In this document: in pieces, positions 47,241 through 57,088 of the stretch
Position numbering within the stretch: the first letter of the stretch is position 1
Layout of the letters: every line of letters begins with the position of its first letter
NCBI RefSeq assembly: GCF_004402405.1
Contig: NZ_SOFE01000008.1
Coordinates: forward strand, 124,001 to 188,000
Direction of reading: 5' to 3'
Source of the DNA: Cryobacterium levicorallinum
GTDB taxonomy: Bacteria > Actinomycetota > Actinomycetes > Actinomycetales > Microbacteriaceae
Length of the DNA: 64,000 bases
The notes under the pieces: model-generated
Database searches by the model: none
Seen by the model: the letters and a program-made list of their open reading frames with translations, nothing else
What the model was told of the DNA's origin: nothing
Translations under genes and position numbers: made by a program

Positions 47241-47972
47241 ATGAGCATTCTGGACGCCGTCAGGTCGGTGCTGTTCGTACACGCGCACCCCGACGACGAG
47301 ACCATCGGCACCGGCGGCCTCATCGCGTATCTCGCGAGCCGCGGCATCCGCATCGCCCTGGTTACGGCCACCCGCGGTGAACGCGGTGAAGTCGTCGCGG
47401 GGCCGCTCGCGGCGCTCGTCGGCACTGCCGCCCTGGCCGAGGAACGCGAGCGCGAACTCGAGCGCGCCGCCCGGACGCTCGGCATCAACGAGGGATTCTG
47501 GCTCGGCGAGGCACCGGCCCGCGCGCCCGGGCTCGCGCCGCGCCACTACCGCGACTCCGGTATGGAGTGGATCCGCCCCGGCCTGGCCGGCCCTGCCGCC
47601 GATTCCGCAGCGGATGCCCTCGCCCGAGCTCCGCTCGCCGAGGTCACCACCGACCTCGTCGCCGTTCTCCAGCACGTGCAACCGAGCCTGGTCATCAGCT
47701 ACGACCGAACCGGCGGCTACGGCCACCCGGACCACGTCCGCGTACACGACGCCGCCCTCGCCGCCAGCCGAGCACTCGCCATCCCCTACGCCGAGATTCT
47801 CCACTCCCCCACAGAGGATACGGAATGGTTCGACCTCGACGCCTATCGCGCCACCGTCGTGGCCGCCCTCCGCTGCCATGCCAGCCAGCTCAGTGTCGAC
47901 GGCGACTTCATCGTGCACTCCGGCGGCCAGCGCGAACCCATCCGCCCGTCGGTCGGCCTGCGCCTGCGCTGA
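47241..47972 (+). CDS. PIG-L family deacetylase
   Basis: 243 aa from ATG 47241. The zinc-binding AHPDDE motif is at residues about 14-19 and the second zinc ligand is in GGYGHPDHVRVHD. Actinobacterial relatives remove acetyl groups from N-acetylglucosamine-type substrates, for example in mycothiol synthesis (MshB) and Mca amidases. The sequence does not distinguish these. It is 170 bp after the cox cluster and likely separate. Confidence 0.88.
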   Translation: MSILDAVRSVLFVHAHPDDETIGTGGLIAYLASRGIRIALVTATRGERGEVVAGPLAALVGTAALAEERERELERAARTLGINEGFWLGEAPARAPGLAPRHYRDSGMEWIRPGLAGPAADSAADALARAPLAEVTTDLVAVLQHVQPSLVISYDRTGGYGHPDHVRVHDAALAASRALAIPYAEILHSPTEDTEWFDLDAYRATVVAALRCHASQLSVDGDFIVHSGGQREPIRPSVGLRLR

Positions 47973-47996
47973 CCATAGCATCCGCTTAAACCAAAT

Positions 47997-48019
47997 GAGG
48001 CCGCCCAATGGGCGGCCTC
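47997..48019. terminator. Perfect palindrome between the PIG-L gene and tmRNA
   Basis: GAGGCCGCCC-AAT-GGGCGGCCTC, a perfect 10-bp stem, lies between two converging transcripts and probably stops both. Only short T tracts follow. Confidence 0.75.
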
Positions 48020-48049
48020 AGGATCGGTAACAGCGTGTGACAGAACCGG

Positions 48050-48424
48050 TGGTGGAGATGCGGGGAATTGAACCCCGGTCCACTGCTGTGGTCATATGCC
48101 TTCTACGGGTGTATCCAGTGAAATCGCTTTCTCGGCCCCGGAATTTGCCACTGGCATCTACTCCGACAGGCCCAGCCTTCGTTTAAGTCCCTCTACACCC
48201 CGTGGCTCAATGTAGAAGCAATCTCTCTAAATGGCGTCAGGATCCGGGTAGAGAGCATTCCCGGTCTGGCGGACTTCTTTAGTGCTTTCGCTTAGGCAGC
48301 GAGAGCGAAGTCAGTGCGCTTTGAATTGGCACTTATTGTTTTGCAGAGATCGTTTACGAGATAACCCTGCATCCTCGACCCGCTTCTCACAATTGCGCAA
48401 ACAATGTCGAAACCGATCATCCCC
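48050..48424 (-). ncRNA. ssrA: tmRNA
   Basis: About 375 nt. The 5' end GGGGATG pairs with CATCTCC before ACCA, including the G3-U70 pair needed for alanine charging. The T arm GGGTTCAATTCCC is intact. The tag frame begins at GCC after CAATAAGT and encodes ANSKRTDFALAA, then TAA; a hairpin follows. It tags proteins from stalled ribosomes for degradation. The gene for its partner SmpB is 116 bp upstream on the same strand. Confidence 0.95.
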
Positions 48425-48540
48425 CTACACATCACACGCTTTCCAAATGAAAGCTCATGCGATGGGTTCGTGTCACACGCTGTTGAGTTACCAATCTGCA
48501 CCAGTTTCGGTGCAGCCCTCCATACTACTACAGAAGTTGC

Positions 48541-49017
48541 CTAGTCGCCGAGGTGGCGCTGCGCCGACATCGCGCGGTCCGATTCGCGCTTGTCGGTGCG
48601 TTCCCGCAGAGTCTGACGCTTGTCGTACTCTTTCTTACCCTTGGCGACGGCGATCTCAACCTTGGCCCGACCATCCGCGAAGTAAATCCGCAGCGGAATG
48701 AGCGTGTAACCGCCCTCCTTGGTCTTGTGGCTGATTTTAATGATCTCCTTCTTGTGCAGCAGGAGTTTGCGCTTGCGGCGCGGCGGGTGATTGGTCCACG
48801 AGCCGCCGGAATACTCCGGAATGTGCACCGCATCCAGCCAGGCCTCGCCGCCCTCGATGAAGGCGTAGCCGTCAACCAAGGTGGCCCGGCCCGCGCGCAG
48901 CGACTTGACCTCGGTGCCGCTCAGGACCATTCCGGCCTCGTAGGTGTCACTAATGAGGTAGTCATGTCGGGCCTTGCGGTTGGTCGCCACGACCTTTTCG
49001 CCACGTTCCCTGGGCAT
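48541..49017 (-). CDS. smpB: SsrA-binding protein SmpB
   Basis: 158 aa, the normal length. Family motifs: [29 protein letters not shown] at the N-terminus (as a split motif), LLLHKKEI, and the basic tail [15 protein letters not shown] that inserts in the ribosomal mRNA channel. It brings tmRNA to stalled ribosomes. Placed between ftsX and ssrA on the same strand, a conserved actinobacterial order. Confidence 0.96.
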   Translation of the reverse strand: MPRERGEKVVATNRKARHDYLISDTYEAGMVLSGTEVKSLRAGRATLVDGYAFIEGGEAWLDAVHIPEYSGGSWTNHPPRRKRKLLLHKKEIIKISHKTKEGGYTLIPLRIYFADGRAKVEIAVAKGKKEYDKRQTLRERTDKRESDRAMSAQRHLGD

Positions 49018-49130
49018 GTGCTCACCTCAATTCTTATTCGTCAAGTGGATGCCGCCGAAAGATCCGTCAGACAGCCCACCAGTCTACCGGCCCCGCGCCT
49101 GGTCGTTGCGCGCGGGCATCCGCTTGACGC

Positions 49131-50045
49131 TTAGACCTTGAGGTAGCGGGTGATCGCGAAGTTGGCCGAGAACGCGGCGAGCACCGCGCCGACCACCAGC
49201 AGGATGGGCACCACAACGAGCGCATCATCCATACCGACCAGGGCAAAGCCGGTGAGTCTGGCCCCGAGATAGCCCTGCACGAAGAAGTACACCAGCGCCA
49301 CAATCGCGCCGCCGGCGAGCAGCGAGCCGAGCAGCGCCGCGAAGACGCCCTCGAGAATGAACGGCGTTTGAATGAACCGGTTGCTCGCGCCGACCAGTCG
49401 CATAATGCCGAGTTCGCGGCGTCTCGAGAACGCCGACAAACGGATGGTCGTGGCGATCAGCAGCGCCGCTGCGATCAGCATCAACCCGGCAATGCCGATG
49501 GCGGTGTAGCTCGCGACGTTGAGTACCGAGAAAATCTGGTCCAGGTATTTGCGCTGGTCAGCGACGTTTTCTACGCCGGCCACCCCGGACAAGCTCTCGA
49601 CCAGCACGGCGGACTGGGACGGGTCCTGGAGGTTGACCCAGAAGGTCTGGTTCAACTGATCCGCGGTCACGTAATCGGCCACCGGGTTGCCGGCGAACTG
49701 CTTCTTGAAGTTCTCGAAGGCCTGCTCGTGCGTCTCGAAATAGTAGGTGTCGACGAACGGCGCCAGGGTCGGCGATTCGAGCTGGGCCTCGACGGCTGCG
49801 ATCTGCTCTGCCGAGGCGTCGCCGCCGGTGCAGGTTTCGCCCGGCGAGATGTCGGAGCACATGTAGATACCGACCTGCGCCTTGTCGTACCAGAAGTTCT
49901 TCATCTGGCCGATCTGCATCTGCATCAGTACGGCCGCGCCGACGAAGGTCAGCGAGATGAAAGTCACGAGTACCACGGAGACGACCATGGATGCGTTGCG
50001 TCGCAGACCGTTCGCGGCCTCGGAGAGCACCAGTCCGAGCCTCAT
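49131..50045 (-). CDS. ftsX: Cell division protein FtsX
   Basis: 304 aa with one N-terminal membrane helix, a large extracellular domain (residues about 45-170) and three C-terminal helices. The extracellular part has a Cys pair ([15 protein letters not shown]) and in relatives activates peptidoglycan hydrolases. [19 protein letters not shown] is the conserved loop before the third helix. ATGA overlap with ftsE (50042-50045). Confidence 0.95.
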   Translation of the reverse strand: MRLGLVLSEAANGLRRNASMVVSVVLVTFISLTFVGAAVLMQMQIGQMKNFWYDKAQVGIYMCSDISPGETCTGGDASAEQIAAVEAQLESPTLAPFVDTYYFETHEQAFENFKKQFAGNPVADYVTADQLNQTFWVNLQDPSQSAVLVESLSGVAGVENVADQRKYLDQIFSVLNVASYTAIGIAGLMLIAAALLIATTIRLSAFSRRRELGIMRLVGASNRFIQTPFILEGVFAALLGSLLAGGAIVALVYFFVQGYLGARLTGFALVGMDDALVVVPILLVVGAVLAAFSANFAITRYLKV

Positions 50046-51136
50046 CGGTTGGGCCCCACGTTCTGTTCGCCGGTTTGGTCGGGTTTCTCGCCCGGCGCCC
50101 GCAGGCCGAGTTTCTCGGCGAGGGTGAGCTGTTCGGGGGCGTCGTTCGGGGCGACCGGAAGAACCGGGCGCGCCATCGATGGCGTGGCCACGGCGGGACC
50201 GGCCTCCTCTGCAGCAGGAGATTCGGCCGCAGGAGCCGACTCAAACGGTGTCGGAACAACCGACGCGGCCGCCGCTGCAACCGCAGCTGCCGCCGCCTGG
50301 TGCAGGGACACGGAGGTTTCGGGAACCGGCGCCGACGGATGCGTCAACGAGGGTTGAGCCGCGGCCCGCGCTGCGACGGCGGCCGACGCGACCGGCACGG
50401 GGTCGCTCGCTGCGGCATCCGCTTCAGACGACGGCACGATGGTCGGGATGGACGCGGTGGCGTAGCCGCCCTGGCGTTCATCCCGCACGATCTCGCCGTT
50501 GACCAGTTCGATCACGCGGCGCTGCATCTTGTCCACGATGCCGGCCTCGTGGGTGGCCATGATCACGGTGGTGCCGCCCGCGTTGATGCTCGCGAGCAGT
50601 GCCATGATTTCGGCGCTCGTGGTGGGGTCGAGGTTTCCGGTGGGCTCATCGGCCAGCAGAATCTGGGGCTTGTTCACGATGGCGCGGGCAATGGCCACGC
50701 GCTGCTGCTCACCACCGGAGAGTTCGTGCGGCAGGCGCTGGGCCTTCTCGGCCAGGCCGACCATCTTCAGGGTGTCGGGCACGGCTTCCTGAATGAAGCC
50801 ACGGCTCTTGCCGATGACCTGCAGGCTGAACGCGACATTGTCGAAGACCGTCTTGTTCGGCAACAGCCGAAAGTCCTGAAAGACCACGCCCATGTTGCGG
50901 CGAAAGTAGGGCACCTTGCGGTTGGAGATCGAGCGCAGGTCTTGCCCGAGCACGTGGATGCTGCCGCTGGTCGGCTTCTCCTCCTTGAGCACGAGCCGCA
51001 GACAGCTCGATTTGCCCGATCCGGAGGCGCCGACCAGAAAGACGAATTCGCCTCGCAAAATCTCGACGTCGATCGAGTTCAGGGCCGGCCGAGAGGTGCC
51101 GGGATACTTCTTGGTTATGTGATCAAAGCGGATCAT
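50042..51136 (-). CDS. ftsE: Cell division ATP-binding protein FtsE with long C-terminal extension
   Basis: 364 aa. Residues 1-225 are a complete FtsE: Walker [10 protein letters not shown], signature LSGGEQQR, Walker [14 protein letters not shown], switch His in ATHEAG. The usual length is about 230 aa; here some 135 further residues follow, rich in Ala, Pro, Ser and Glu, ending with a more ordered segment ([19 protein letters not shown]). With FtsX it couples ATP hydrolysis to cell-wall hydrolysis during division. Confidence 0.93.
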   Translation of the reverse strand: MIRFDHITKKYPGTSRPALNSIDVEILRGEFVFLVGASGSGKSSCLRLVLKEEKPTSGSIHVLGQDLRSISNRKVPYFRRNMGVVFQDFRLLPNKTVFDNVAFSLQVIGKSRGFIQEAVPDTLKMVGLAEKAQRLPHELSGGEQQRVAIARAIVNKPQILLADEPTGNLDPTTSAEIMALLASINAGGTTVIMATHEAGIVDKMQRRVIELVNGEIVRDERQGGYATASIPTIVPSSEADAAASDPVPVASAAVAARAAAQPSLTHPSAPVPETSVSLHQAAAAAVAAAAASVVPTPFESAPAAESPAAEEAGPAVATPSMARPVLPVAPNDAPEQLTLAEKLGLRAPGEKPDQTGEQNVGPNR

Positions 51137-51212
51137 AGCTCTTAGAGCCTAGGCACCCGCTGGCGTTTTCCCTACTGCGACATACCCGAGAGGGGGAAGG
51201 CTCAGCATCCGT

Positions 51213-52325
51213 TTAGTCTTCGGGGGCTTTCTTGCGCCAGCGGATGCCGGCCGAAATGAAACCGTCCAGGTCACCATCGAAGACGTTGCTGGGGTTGTTC
51301 ACCTCGTACTCGGTGCGCAGGTCCTTGACCATTTGGTAGGGCGCGAGCACGTAGCTGCGCATCTGGTCGCCCCAGCTCGCGGTGATGTTGCCGGCGAGCT
51401 CTTTCTTGGTCGCGGCCTCTTTCTCGCGCTCGAGTACCAGCAGCCGGGACTGCAGCACGCGCATGGCGGCGGCCCGGTTCTGAATCTGGCTCTTCTCGTT
51501 TTGGCAGCTCACCACGGTGCCGGTGGGCAGGTGGGTGATGCGCACGGCGGAGTCGGTGGTGTTGACCGACTGGCCGCCAGGGCCGCTCGAGCGGAAGACA
51601 TCCACTCGAATATCGCCGTCGGGCACCTCTATAGACTCGGTCTGTTCGATCAAAGGCACCACCTCGACCGCGGCGAATGAGGTCTGGCGCTTGCCGGCCG
51701 AGTTGAACGGGCTCATCCGTACCAGGCGGTGGGTTCCGGCCTCGACGCTGAGCGTGCCGAAGGCGTAGGCGGCATCGACCTCGAAGGTCGCGCTCTTGAT
51801 GCCGGCTTCTTCGGCGTAGCTGATGTCGAGCACGGTCGTGCGGTAGTCGTGCTGTTCGGCGTAGCGCAGGTACATGCGCAGCAACATTTCGGCGAAGTCG
51901 GCGGCATCCACTCCCCCGGCGCCGGCGCGAATGGTGATGACGGCGTTGCGTTCGTCGAATTCGCCGTTGAGCAGGGTCTGCACTTCGAGCTCGCCGAGCA
52001 GCTTCTGCAGGCTGACGAGTTCGACGCCGGCCTCGTCGGCCAGTTCCTGGTCACCCTGGCCGTCATTGGCCATCTCCACGAGCACCTCGAGGTCATCGAG
52101 GCGGACTTCGATGCTTTCGATGCGGGCCAGTTGCGACTGCCGGTGGCTGAGGTCGCTCGTCACCTTCTGGGCGTGCTCGGTGTCGTCCCACAAGTCGGGC
52201 ATACCGGCCTCGCCGCTGAGGTCGTCAATCTCCGCGCGCAGTCGATCAATGTCGATCACCGAGCGGATGTCGCCAAACGTGGTCCGCAGCGCGGCGATCT
52301 GTACTGAGAAATCCAAGTCAATCAT
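51213..52325 (-). CDS. prfB: Peptide chain release factor 2
   Basis: 370 aa. The stop-codon recognition tripeptide SPF occurs in [15 protein letters not shown] and the catalytic GGQ in [16 protein letters not shown]. The frame is continuous from the ATG, so the programmed frameshift found in many other bacteria is absent, as is usual in actinobacteria. It releases peptides at UAA and UGA. The gene precedes ftsE by 76 bp. Confidence 0.96.
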   Translation of the reverse strand: MIDLDFSVQIAALRTTFGDIRSVIDIDRLRAEIDDLSGEAGMPDLWDDTEHAQKVTSDLSHRQSQLARIESIEVRLDDLEVLVEMANDGQGDQELADEAGVELVSLQKLLGELEVQTLLNGEFDERNAVITIRAGAGGVDAADFAEMLLRMYLRYAEQHDYRTTVLDISYAEEAGIKSATFEVDAAYAFGTLSVEAGTHRLVRMSPFNSAGKRQTSFAAVEVVPLIEQTESIEVPDGDIRVDVFRSSGPGGQSVNTTDSAVRITHLPTGTVVSCQNEKSQIQNRAAAMRVLQSRLLVLEREKEAATKKELAGNITASWGDQMRSYVLAPYQMVKDLRTEYEVNNPSNVFDGDLDGFISAGIRWRKKAPED

Positions 52326-52408
52326 GTTCTGTTCAGCCTACCGGGCGAAGGCGCGGTGCTGCCGAGCTGGTGGGCGCACCACTCGAACAGCACTCCGGAA
52401 AACACGGT

Positions 52409-52491
52409 CGGGATCGCACGTGCCGGATTACAGGGGCGGGATCGTACGGGTCTGAGCAGCACGGGTCGGGATAGCACGGTCGGGATTGCAC
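52409..52491 (+). repeat. Four copies of CGGGATnGyAC upstream of the MFS gene
   Basis: CGGGATCGCAC (52409-52419), CGGGATCGTAC (52437-52447), CGGGATAGCAC (52467-52477) and CGGGATTGCAC (52481-52491). Spacings are 28, 30 and 14 bp. They fill the gap between divergent prfB and the MFS gene and could be regulator sites or a decayed tandem repeat. Confidence 0.7.
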
Positions 52492-52510
52492 TGCGAGTAG
52501 CATCGAACCG

Positions 52511-53800
52511 ATGAGCAACCACGAGCGCCCCTTCAGCCTGCGCTCGGTCGCCCTGGTCGCGTTCCTACCGACCCTGCTGTTCTCGATCGGCGAGGGCGCG
52601 ATTATCCCGCTGATTCCCCTGGTTGCGACTGACCTCGGTGCCTCCCTGGCCATTGCCGGTGTGATTGCAGCGATGGTCATGCTCGGTGAGCTGGTCGGCG
52701 ATATTCCCAGCGGCTGGATCGTCTCGCGCATCGGGGAACGGAACGCGATGATCTGGGCATCCGCTCTCACCATCGGTGCAGTGATCGTCTGCATTGTCGC
52801 TCCCAACCCACTCGTGCTCGGTCTCGGCATTTTTCTGGTGGGCCTCGCCACAGCCATTTTTGCGCTCGCCCGGCATGCCTTCATGACCAACTATGTGCCG
52901 CTGGTCTACCGGGCCCGCGCGCTGTCGACCCTCGGCGGCGTGTTTCGAGCCGGCTGGTTTGTCGGCCCCTTTCTCTCGGCCGGCCTGATTCACCTCACCG
53001 GTGGTACGCAGGCCGTGTTTTGGGTGTTCATCATCTGCTGCGTCGCCGCATCAGCGACGCTGCTGTTGTTGCCAGACCCGTCGAAAACCTTTGCCACTCC
53101 CTCCGCTGATACGACCATATTCGACGCCACCGACACGAGCACCGGCGCGATCAGCAGCACCGGAACGGCGCGACCGGCCGTGCCGGTGCAGGGATTGTTC
53201 CAGACCATTTGGAGTCACCGCGGAGTGCTTTTGCGGCTCGGTACGGGCGCCGGTCTGATCGGTGCGATGCGGGCCAGCCGCACGGTGATGCTGCCACTCT
53301 GGGCGGTCAGTATCGGCATCAGCGCCCCCGACACGGCGTTGATCATCGGCATCGCCGGCGGCATCGACTTCGCCCTGTTCTATGTCAGCGGCCAGATCAT
53401 GGACCGGTTCGGCCGCATCTGGAGCGCGCTGCCCTCGATGATCGGCCTCGGTGCCGGCCACCTGGCACTCGCGTTCACCCACGACCTGCCGAGCAACGTG
53501 GGGTGGTTCATCGGCGTGGCCATGTTCCTCTCGCTCGCCAACGGGGTCGGCAGCGGCCTGCTGATGACGCTCGGCGCCGACCTCGCTCCGCGGCCGAATC
53601 CCGCACCGTTCCTGGGCGCCTGGCGGTTCACTGCCGACTTCGGCAGTGCCGCAGCTCCCCTGGCGGTCGCCGGCATCACCGCCCTGGTCTCGCTCTCGGT
53701 CGCCAGCGGCGTCATGGGGGCAATTGGCCTCTGCGGCGCGGTGCTGCTGCGCCGCTACATTCCGCGCTACGCCCCGCATCGCCCCGGCCGCCTGCTCTGA
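52511..53800 (+). CDS. MFS transporter
   Basis: 429 aa with about 12 membrane helices in two halves. The loop between helices 2 and 3 reads [18 protein letters not shown], a variant of the MFS A motif, repeated in the second half as [13 protein letters not shown]. The central cytoplasmic loop is Thr/Ala-rich. The pattern suggests a drug/proton-type exporter, but substrate is unknown. Confidence 0.88.
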   Translation: MSNHERPFSLRSVALVAFLPTLLFSIGEGAIIPLIPLVATDLGASLAIAGVIAAMVMLGELVGDIPSGWIVSRIGERNAMIWASALTIGAVIVCIVAPNPLVLGLGIFLVGLATAIFALARHAFMTNYVPLVYRARALSTLGGVFRAGWFVGPFLSAGLIHLTGGTQAVFWVFIICCVAASATLLLLPDPSKTFATPSADTTIFDATDTSTGAISSTGTARPAVPVQGLFQTIWSHRGVLLRLGTGAGLIGAMRASRTVMLPLWAVSIGISAPDTALIIGIAGGIDFALFYVSGQIMDRFGRIWSALPSMIGLGAGHLALAFTHDLPSNVGWFIGVAMFLSLANGVGSGLLMTLGADLAPRPNPAPFLGAWRFTADFGSAAAPLAVAGITALVSLSVASGVMGAIGLCGAVLLRRYIPRYAPHRPGRLL

Positions 53801-53855
53801 CAGGGCGAACCTGACCGGGTGGAATGTTCTCGGCGGCTCGCGCGTTGGGCCAAAT

Positions 53856-54293
53856 ATGCCCCTCATCGGAGAATACGAGCCAAGCACCGCCCAGTGGGTG
53901 CGCGACCAGGTCGACCTGTACGAGAAGTCCGGCGGAACCGAGGGCACGACTCTGCGTGACATGCCCGTGATCGTACTCACCACCGTCGGCCTCAAGAGCG
54001 GCAAGTTGCGCAAGGCACCGCTCATGCGCGTCGAACACGACGGCCACTATGCCGCTGTCGCCTCGCTCGGTGGCAGCCCCAAAAACCCGGTCTGGTACGC
54101 CAACGTCATCGCGCACCCCGAGGTGGAGCTGCAAGACGGGCCCGAGAAGTGGGACATGCGCGCCCGCGAGATCACCGGCGACGAAAAGGCCGTCTGGTGG
54201 GAGCGCGCCGTGGCAGCGTTCCCCGACTACGCCGCCTACCAGGTCAAGACCGAGCGGAAGATTCCGGTTTTCGTGCTCGAACCCATCGAATAA
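53856..54293 (+). CDS. Deazaflavin (F420)-dependent nitroreductase-family protein
   Basis: 145 aa from ATG 53856. The fold is that of Ddn-type F420H2-dependent reductases: [37 protein letters not shown] (read as separate motifs [16 protein letters not shown] and [17 protein letters not shown]), [16 protein letters not shown]. Members reduce quinones or nitro compounds using F420H2. It implies that the host makes F420. Confidence 0.9.
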   Translation: MPLIGEYEPSTAQWVRDQVDLYEKSGGTEGTTLRDMPVIVLTTVGLKSGKLRKAPLMRVEHDGHYAAVASLGGSPKNPVWYANVIAHPEVELQDGPEKWDMRAREITGDEKAVWWERAVAAFPDYAAYQVKTERKIPVFVLEPIE

Positions 54294-54295
54294 AG

Positions 54296-54952
54296 GTGGC
54301 GAAAGCAGCCACCCGCAAGGCGTCGATCGACCGCATCACGCTGCCCGACCTCGCCGACGACGACGGGGCGCAGCTTTGCTCCGGCGACGGTCGCGAGGCC
54401 GAGCGCTACACCGGCGTGAACCTCGACGGCCGCGACCTGACCGGTATCACCTTCGGGGAGTGTGAATTTGCGGGAGTCTCGCTGCATGAGACCAAGCTGC
54501 GCGGAGCATCCTTCTCGGAATGTCTCGCCACTGATCTGCATGCCCCGGTGTTCAGCGCGCCGCGCTCGAACTGGCGTGACGTGCAGCTCAACCACGCCCG
54601 ACTCGGCTCGGTCGAGGCCTACGAGGCGACGCTGCGCTCGGTGCACATCGACGGGTCGAAGCTCGATTTCGTAAATCTGCGCAACGCGACCCTGACCGAT
54701 GTGCTGCTGAGCAACTGCATTATCGACGAGCTCGACCTCGGCAGCGCCACCGTGCAGCGCCTCGAACTGCAGAACTGCCGCATCGGCACCCTCGATGTCG
54801 GCGGCGCCAAGCTCAAGGACGTCGACCTGCGCTCGAGTGACTTCTCGGCCGTCCACGGCCTCGAGGGCCTGCGCGGTGCCACGATCGACGATGCCCAGCT
54901 CGGCATGCTGGCGCCGCTTCTCGCCGCCCACCTCGGCCTGCGCGTCGAATAA
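54296..54952 (+). CDS. Pentapeptide-repeat protein
   Basis: 218 aa from GTG 54296, two bases after the previous stop. Pentapeptide-like A(D/N)LxX units form most of the chain (VNLDGRDLTGITFGECEF; LDFVNLRNATLTDVLLSN; RIGTLDVGGAKLKDVDL), which should fold as a right-handed beta helix. Some family members mimic DNA and protect gyrase, but nothing specific points to that here. It is probably co-transcribed with the reductase upstream. Confidence 0.88.
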   Translation: MAKAATRKASIDRITLPDLADDDGAQLCSGDGREAERYTGVNLDGRDLTGITFGECEFAGVSLHETKLRGASFSECLATDLHAPVFSAPRSNWRDVQLNHARLGSVEAYEATLRSVHIDGSKLDFVNLRNATLTDVLLSNCIIDELDLGSATVQRLELQNCRIGTLDVGGAKLKDVDLRSSDFSAVHGLEGLRGATIDDAQLGMLAPLLAAHLGLRVE

Positions 54953-55026
54953 ACAGGGCCTCGACGCCGCTCGATAAGCGGATGCCCGGGCCAGCCTCGT
55001 ACGGCCGCCCGCGCGGGGTCGCCGCG

Positions 55027-55911
55027 TCAGGGAATCGCGACCGCGGTCAGCTCGAGGTCGGACTTCGGCTGGTCGCGCTGGGTCGCGATCGCAGCCCCGG
55101 CGGCCACGCAGACCACGACGATCGCGATCTGCTGCAGCAGCGTGAAGGTCTCGCCGAGCACGAGCGCGCCGAACCCGGCCGCGATCACCGGGCCGAAGCT
55201 TGTGATGATCGCGTACAGCCGAGGGCTGATCCGCCGCAGAATGTACGTGTCGAGTGTGTACGGGAAGGCCGAGGAAACCACTCCGACGAGCAGGAGCAAC
55301 CCGACAACGCCCCAGGTGAACGCCGACAGGTCGAGGGTGAGCACGGCGAACGGCACCACGATCACGAGGCTGACCAGGCTGGCAATGGAGATACCCTCAA
55401 GGCCGGCAAATTCGGTCGCCACCCTGCGGGTCAGCAGGATGTAGCAAAACCAGGAAGCCGCTGCGGTCAGGGCGAGCGCAATGCCGAGCAGGTCGAGCGT
55501 GCCGTCCGACCAGGTCAACAGAAACACACCCCCGGCGGCGGCCGCGGCGCACACGAAGTCCAGGATGCGGCGGCTGGTAACGAGGGCGAGAGCGAACGGG
55601 CCGAGAAATTCAATGGTCGCCGCAACGCCCAGCCCGAGCATGCTCACGGCCTGGTAGAAGCTGAGATTCATCACGGCGAGCACGACGCCGAGGGCAAGCG
55701 GCGGCCAGATGCGGCTCCAGGTCAGGTTCTTGAGCCTGGGCCGCGCCAGCGGCAGCACGACGATGACCATGACGATTTGTCGGGCCGCAACGACGACCGG
55801 CGAGCCGACGAGGGGAATGAGCAGTCCGGCCAGCGACGAACCGAAATTGATGCTGACTTCGGTGGCGAGTTGAGCTCCCGCACCCTTCCACTGCCCCCGC
55901 TTGGTACGCAC
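55027..55911 (-). CDS. EamA/RhaT-family (DMT) transporter
   Basis: 294 aa from GTG 55911, preceded by AGGAG. Ten membrane helices in two EamA repeats are expected; NLSFYQAVSMLGLGVAATIEFLGP (in the first) and SAFPYTLDTYILRRISPRLYAI (in the second) resemble the RhtA/YdcZ-like threonine/homoserine exporters. Direction and substrate remain uncertain. Confidence 0.87.
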   Translation of the reverse strand: MRTKRGQWKGAGAQLATEVSINFGSSLAGLLIPLVGSPVVVAARQIVMVIVVLPLARPRLKNLTWSRIWPPLALGVVLAVMNLSFYQAVSMLGLGVAATIEFLGPFALALVTSRRILDFVCAAAAAGGVFLLTWSDGTLDLLGIALALTAAASWFCYILLTRRVATEFAGLEGISIASLVSLVIVVPFAVLTLDLSAFTWGVVGLLLLVGVVSSAFPYTLDTYILRRISPRLYAIITSFGPVIAAGFGALVLGETFTLLQQIAIVVVCVAAGAAIATQRDQPKSDLELTAVAIP

Positions 55912-55994
55912 ACTACTCCTGTCGGCGCCGTCAGGGCACCTAGCGAGGGTACCGCGCGCGGCATCCGCTCTGAGCATGCGCGGACGACCGCGGC

Positions 55995-56279
55995 CTAGGG
56001 CTGCAGCGGAACGAAGGTGTATTCGCTGGTCAAATGTTCGTGCTGGCAGGCACCGCAGTAGAGCACTCCGGACACGCGCATCGCGTCGACCCGGGAGGAG
56101 CATTGGATGACCTTGGGCCCACAGCACGGCGAGATCACCATGAAGCCACCCGATTCGGCCGGATCGTGACCGCTCAATCCGCGGTAGTGATGCACTCCCT
56201 CGCAGGGGAGAAGAGACTCGAAGTCGAGCTGCTCCACACTGTGCTCATCGACTTCGTGTCGGTCTAGTAATGCATCCAT
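55995..56279 (-). CDS. Small cysteine-rich protein, possible zinc ribbon, unknown function
   Basis: 94 aa from ATG 56279. Cysteines occur in SLLPCEGVHH, SPCCGPKVIQC and LYCGACQHEH; the last two could form a CxxC/CC zinc ribbon. No enzymatic motif is visible. It is upstream of the EamA gene on the same strand, with an 83-bp gap. I do not recognise the family. Confidence 0.65.
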   Translation of the reverse strand: MDALLDRHEVDEHSVEQLDFESLLPCEGVHHYRGLSGHDPAESGGFMVISPCCGPKVIQCSSRVDAMRVSGVLYCGACQHEHLTSEYTFVPLQP

Positions 56280-56453
56280 GAATTAACAGCCGTTCTCGGT
56301 AATTCCCAGCCGCCATGCTGGGCCACGTCAACCGGTGGCGACCAGCCCGGTTGAACGACGACCCGAGGTCGCCAGCACTACCAACCGGGGACCGGGGCTG
56401 GAACGAGTTTCGACTGCGTAAAAATGTGATGCCTCCTACGGGTAAGAGGCCTC

Positions 56454-56497
56454 CGTGTCGGCTACGTGTCCGCTACGTGTCCGCTACGTGTCCGTGC
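56454..56497 (+). repeat. Four 11-bp tandem repeats (CGTGTCCGCTA type)
   Basis: CGTGTCGGCTA, then CGTGTCCGCTA twice, then a partial CGTGTCCGTGC. The unit is about one helical turn, which would place any bound protein on one face of the DNA. Confidence 0.85.
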
Positions 56498-56570
56498 ATA
56501 GTACGCTTCCATCCTGAAAAAGCTAGTGCGCCTTTGTGGGCGCTCCCCGCCTACCCCGGCCATCTCCCTC

Positions 56571-56632
56571 GAGAGCGGGAAATGTGTTGCTTCACGGGTG
56601 CTGAGGCAGCAATTATCCCGCTCTCGCGGAAG
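56571..56632. repeat. 62-bp structured palindromic element, copy B
   Basis: GAGAGCGGGA (56571-56580) pairs perfectly with TCCCGCTCTC (56616-56625), with an inner TGCTTCA/TGAGGCA hairpin. It aligns without gaps to copy A at 28277-28338 (44 of 62 bases identical). It ends 9 bases before the stop codon of the minus-strand TadG-like gene, in the same orientation as copy A. Confidence 0.75.
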
Positions 56633-56641
56633 GGGATGCTG

Positions 56642-57088
56642 CTAGTGGAACACAGCCCGGGACACCACCGTCACCTCAAGCGGCACCCCGTCGGGAACCA
56701 CGAGGGTGAGCACGGGTGGGCGCCACCACGACCGCAGGGTCACCGACGCGCTCTGCCCATCAGCGGATGCCGCGCTCGTCACGCCGAGCGCCTCGAACGA
56801 GGGATGGGGAACGAGGCGCAGGTACTCGTCCACCGCGGCCGACACGTCATCGGAGCGCAGCTGCGGCCGGGGGCCCACCATGCCGACCTGCACCTCGCCG
56901 AGGGTGAAGGCCTCGGACCCGGCGAGCGCCGCCCCGTCGGCGAGGCTCAGCAGCCGCTTGTGCTCGAGGTAAAGCGACGTCGCTGAGAGTGCCACGAGCA
57001 CGAGGCTCAGGGCGAGGAAGCCGTAGAAGATGATGAGCAGCAGGGTCGACCCGTCTTCGGCCCCGGCGTGCGGCAGGCGCCCGCTCAT
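56642..57088 (-). CDS. TadE/TadG-like (Rv3654c-type) helicase/secretion-neighbourhood protein
   Basis: 148 aa from ATG 57088 (ATGA overlap with the preceding gene). One membrane helix near residues 14-36 (STLLLIIFYGFLALSLVLVALSA in part), followed by ADGAALAGSEAFT, a signature of Tad-associated Flp-like proteins. The remainder is a short extracellular domain. It is the last gene of the tad operon and likely a minor pilin. Confidence 0.82.
   Translation of the reverse strand: MSGRLPHAGAEDGSTLLLIIFYGFLALSLVLVALSATSLYLEHKRLLSLADGAALAGSEAFTLGEVQVGMVGPRPQLRSDDVSAAVDEYLRLVPHPSFEALGVTSAASADGQSASVTLRSWWRPPVLTLVVPDGVPLEVTVVSRAVFH

Larger units (their letters stand above)
56280..56641. other. Intergenic region with repeats between the small Cys-rich gene and the tad operon
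   Basis: No credible gene. It holds a small GCCTC/GAGGC hairpin (56431-56450), four 11-bp tandem repeats (56454-56497) and copy B of the 62-bp palindromic element. Confidence 0.6.

Noticed and set aside
48292..48501. Open frame ending in a DFALAA-like sequence on the minus strand
   Set aside because: It lies inside the tmRNA; the end is the proteolysis tag, and the rest is not a gene.
52240..52325. Programmed frameshift in prfB
   Set aside because: The frame is continuous from the ATG, with no in-frame UGA in the early region.
52409..52491. CRISPR-like array
   Set aside because: The units are only 11 bp with irregular spacing and no cas genes occur in the window.
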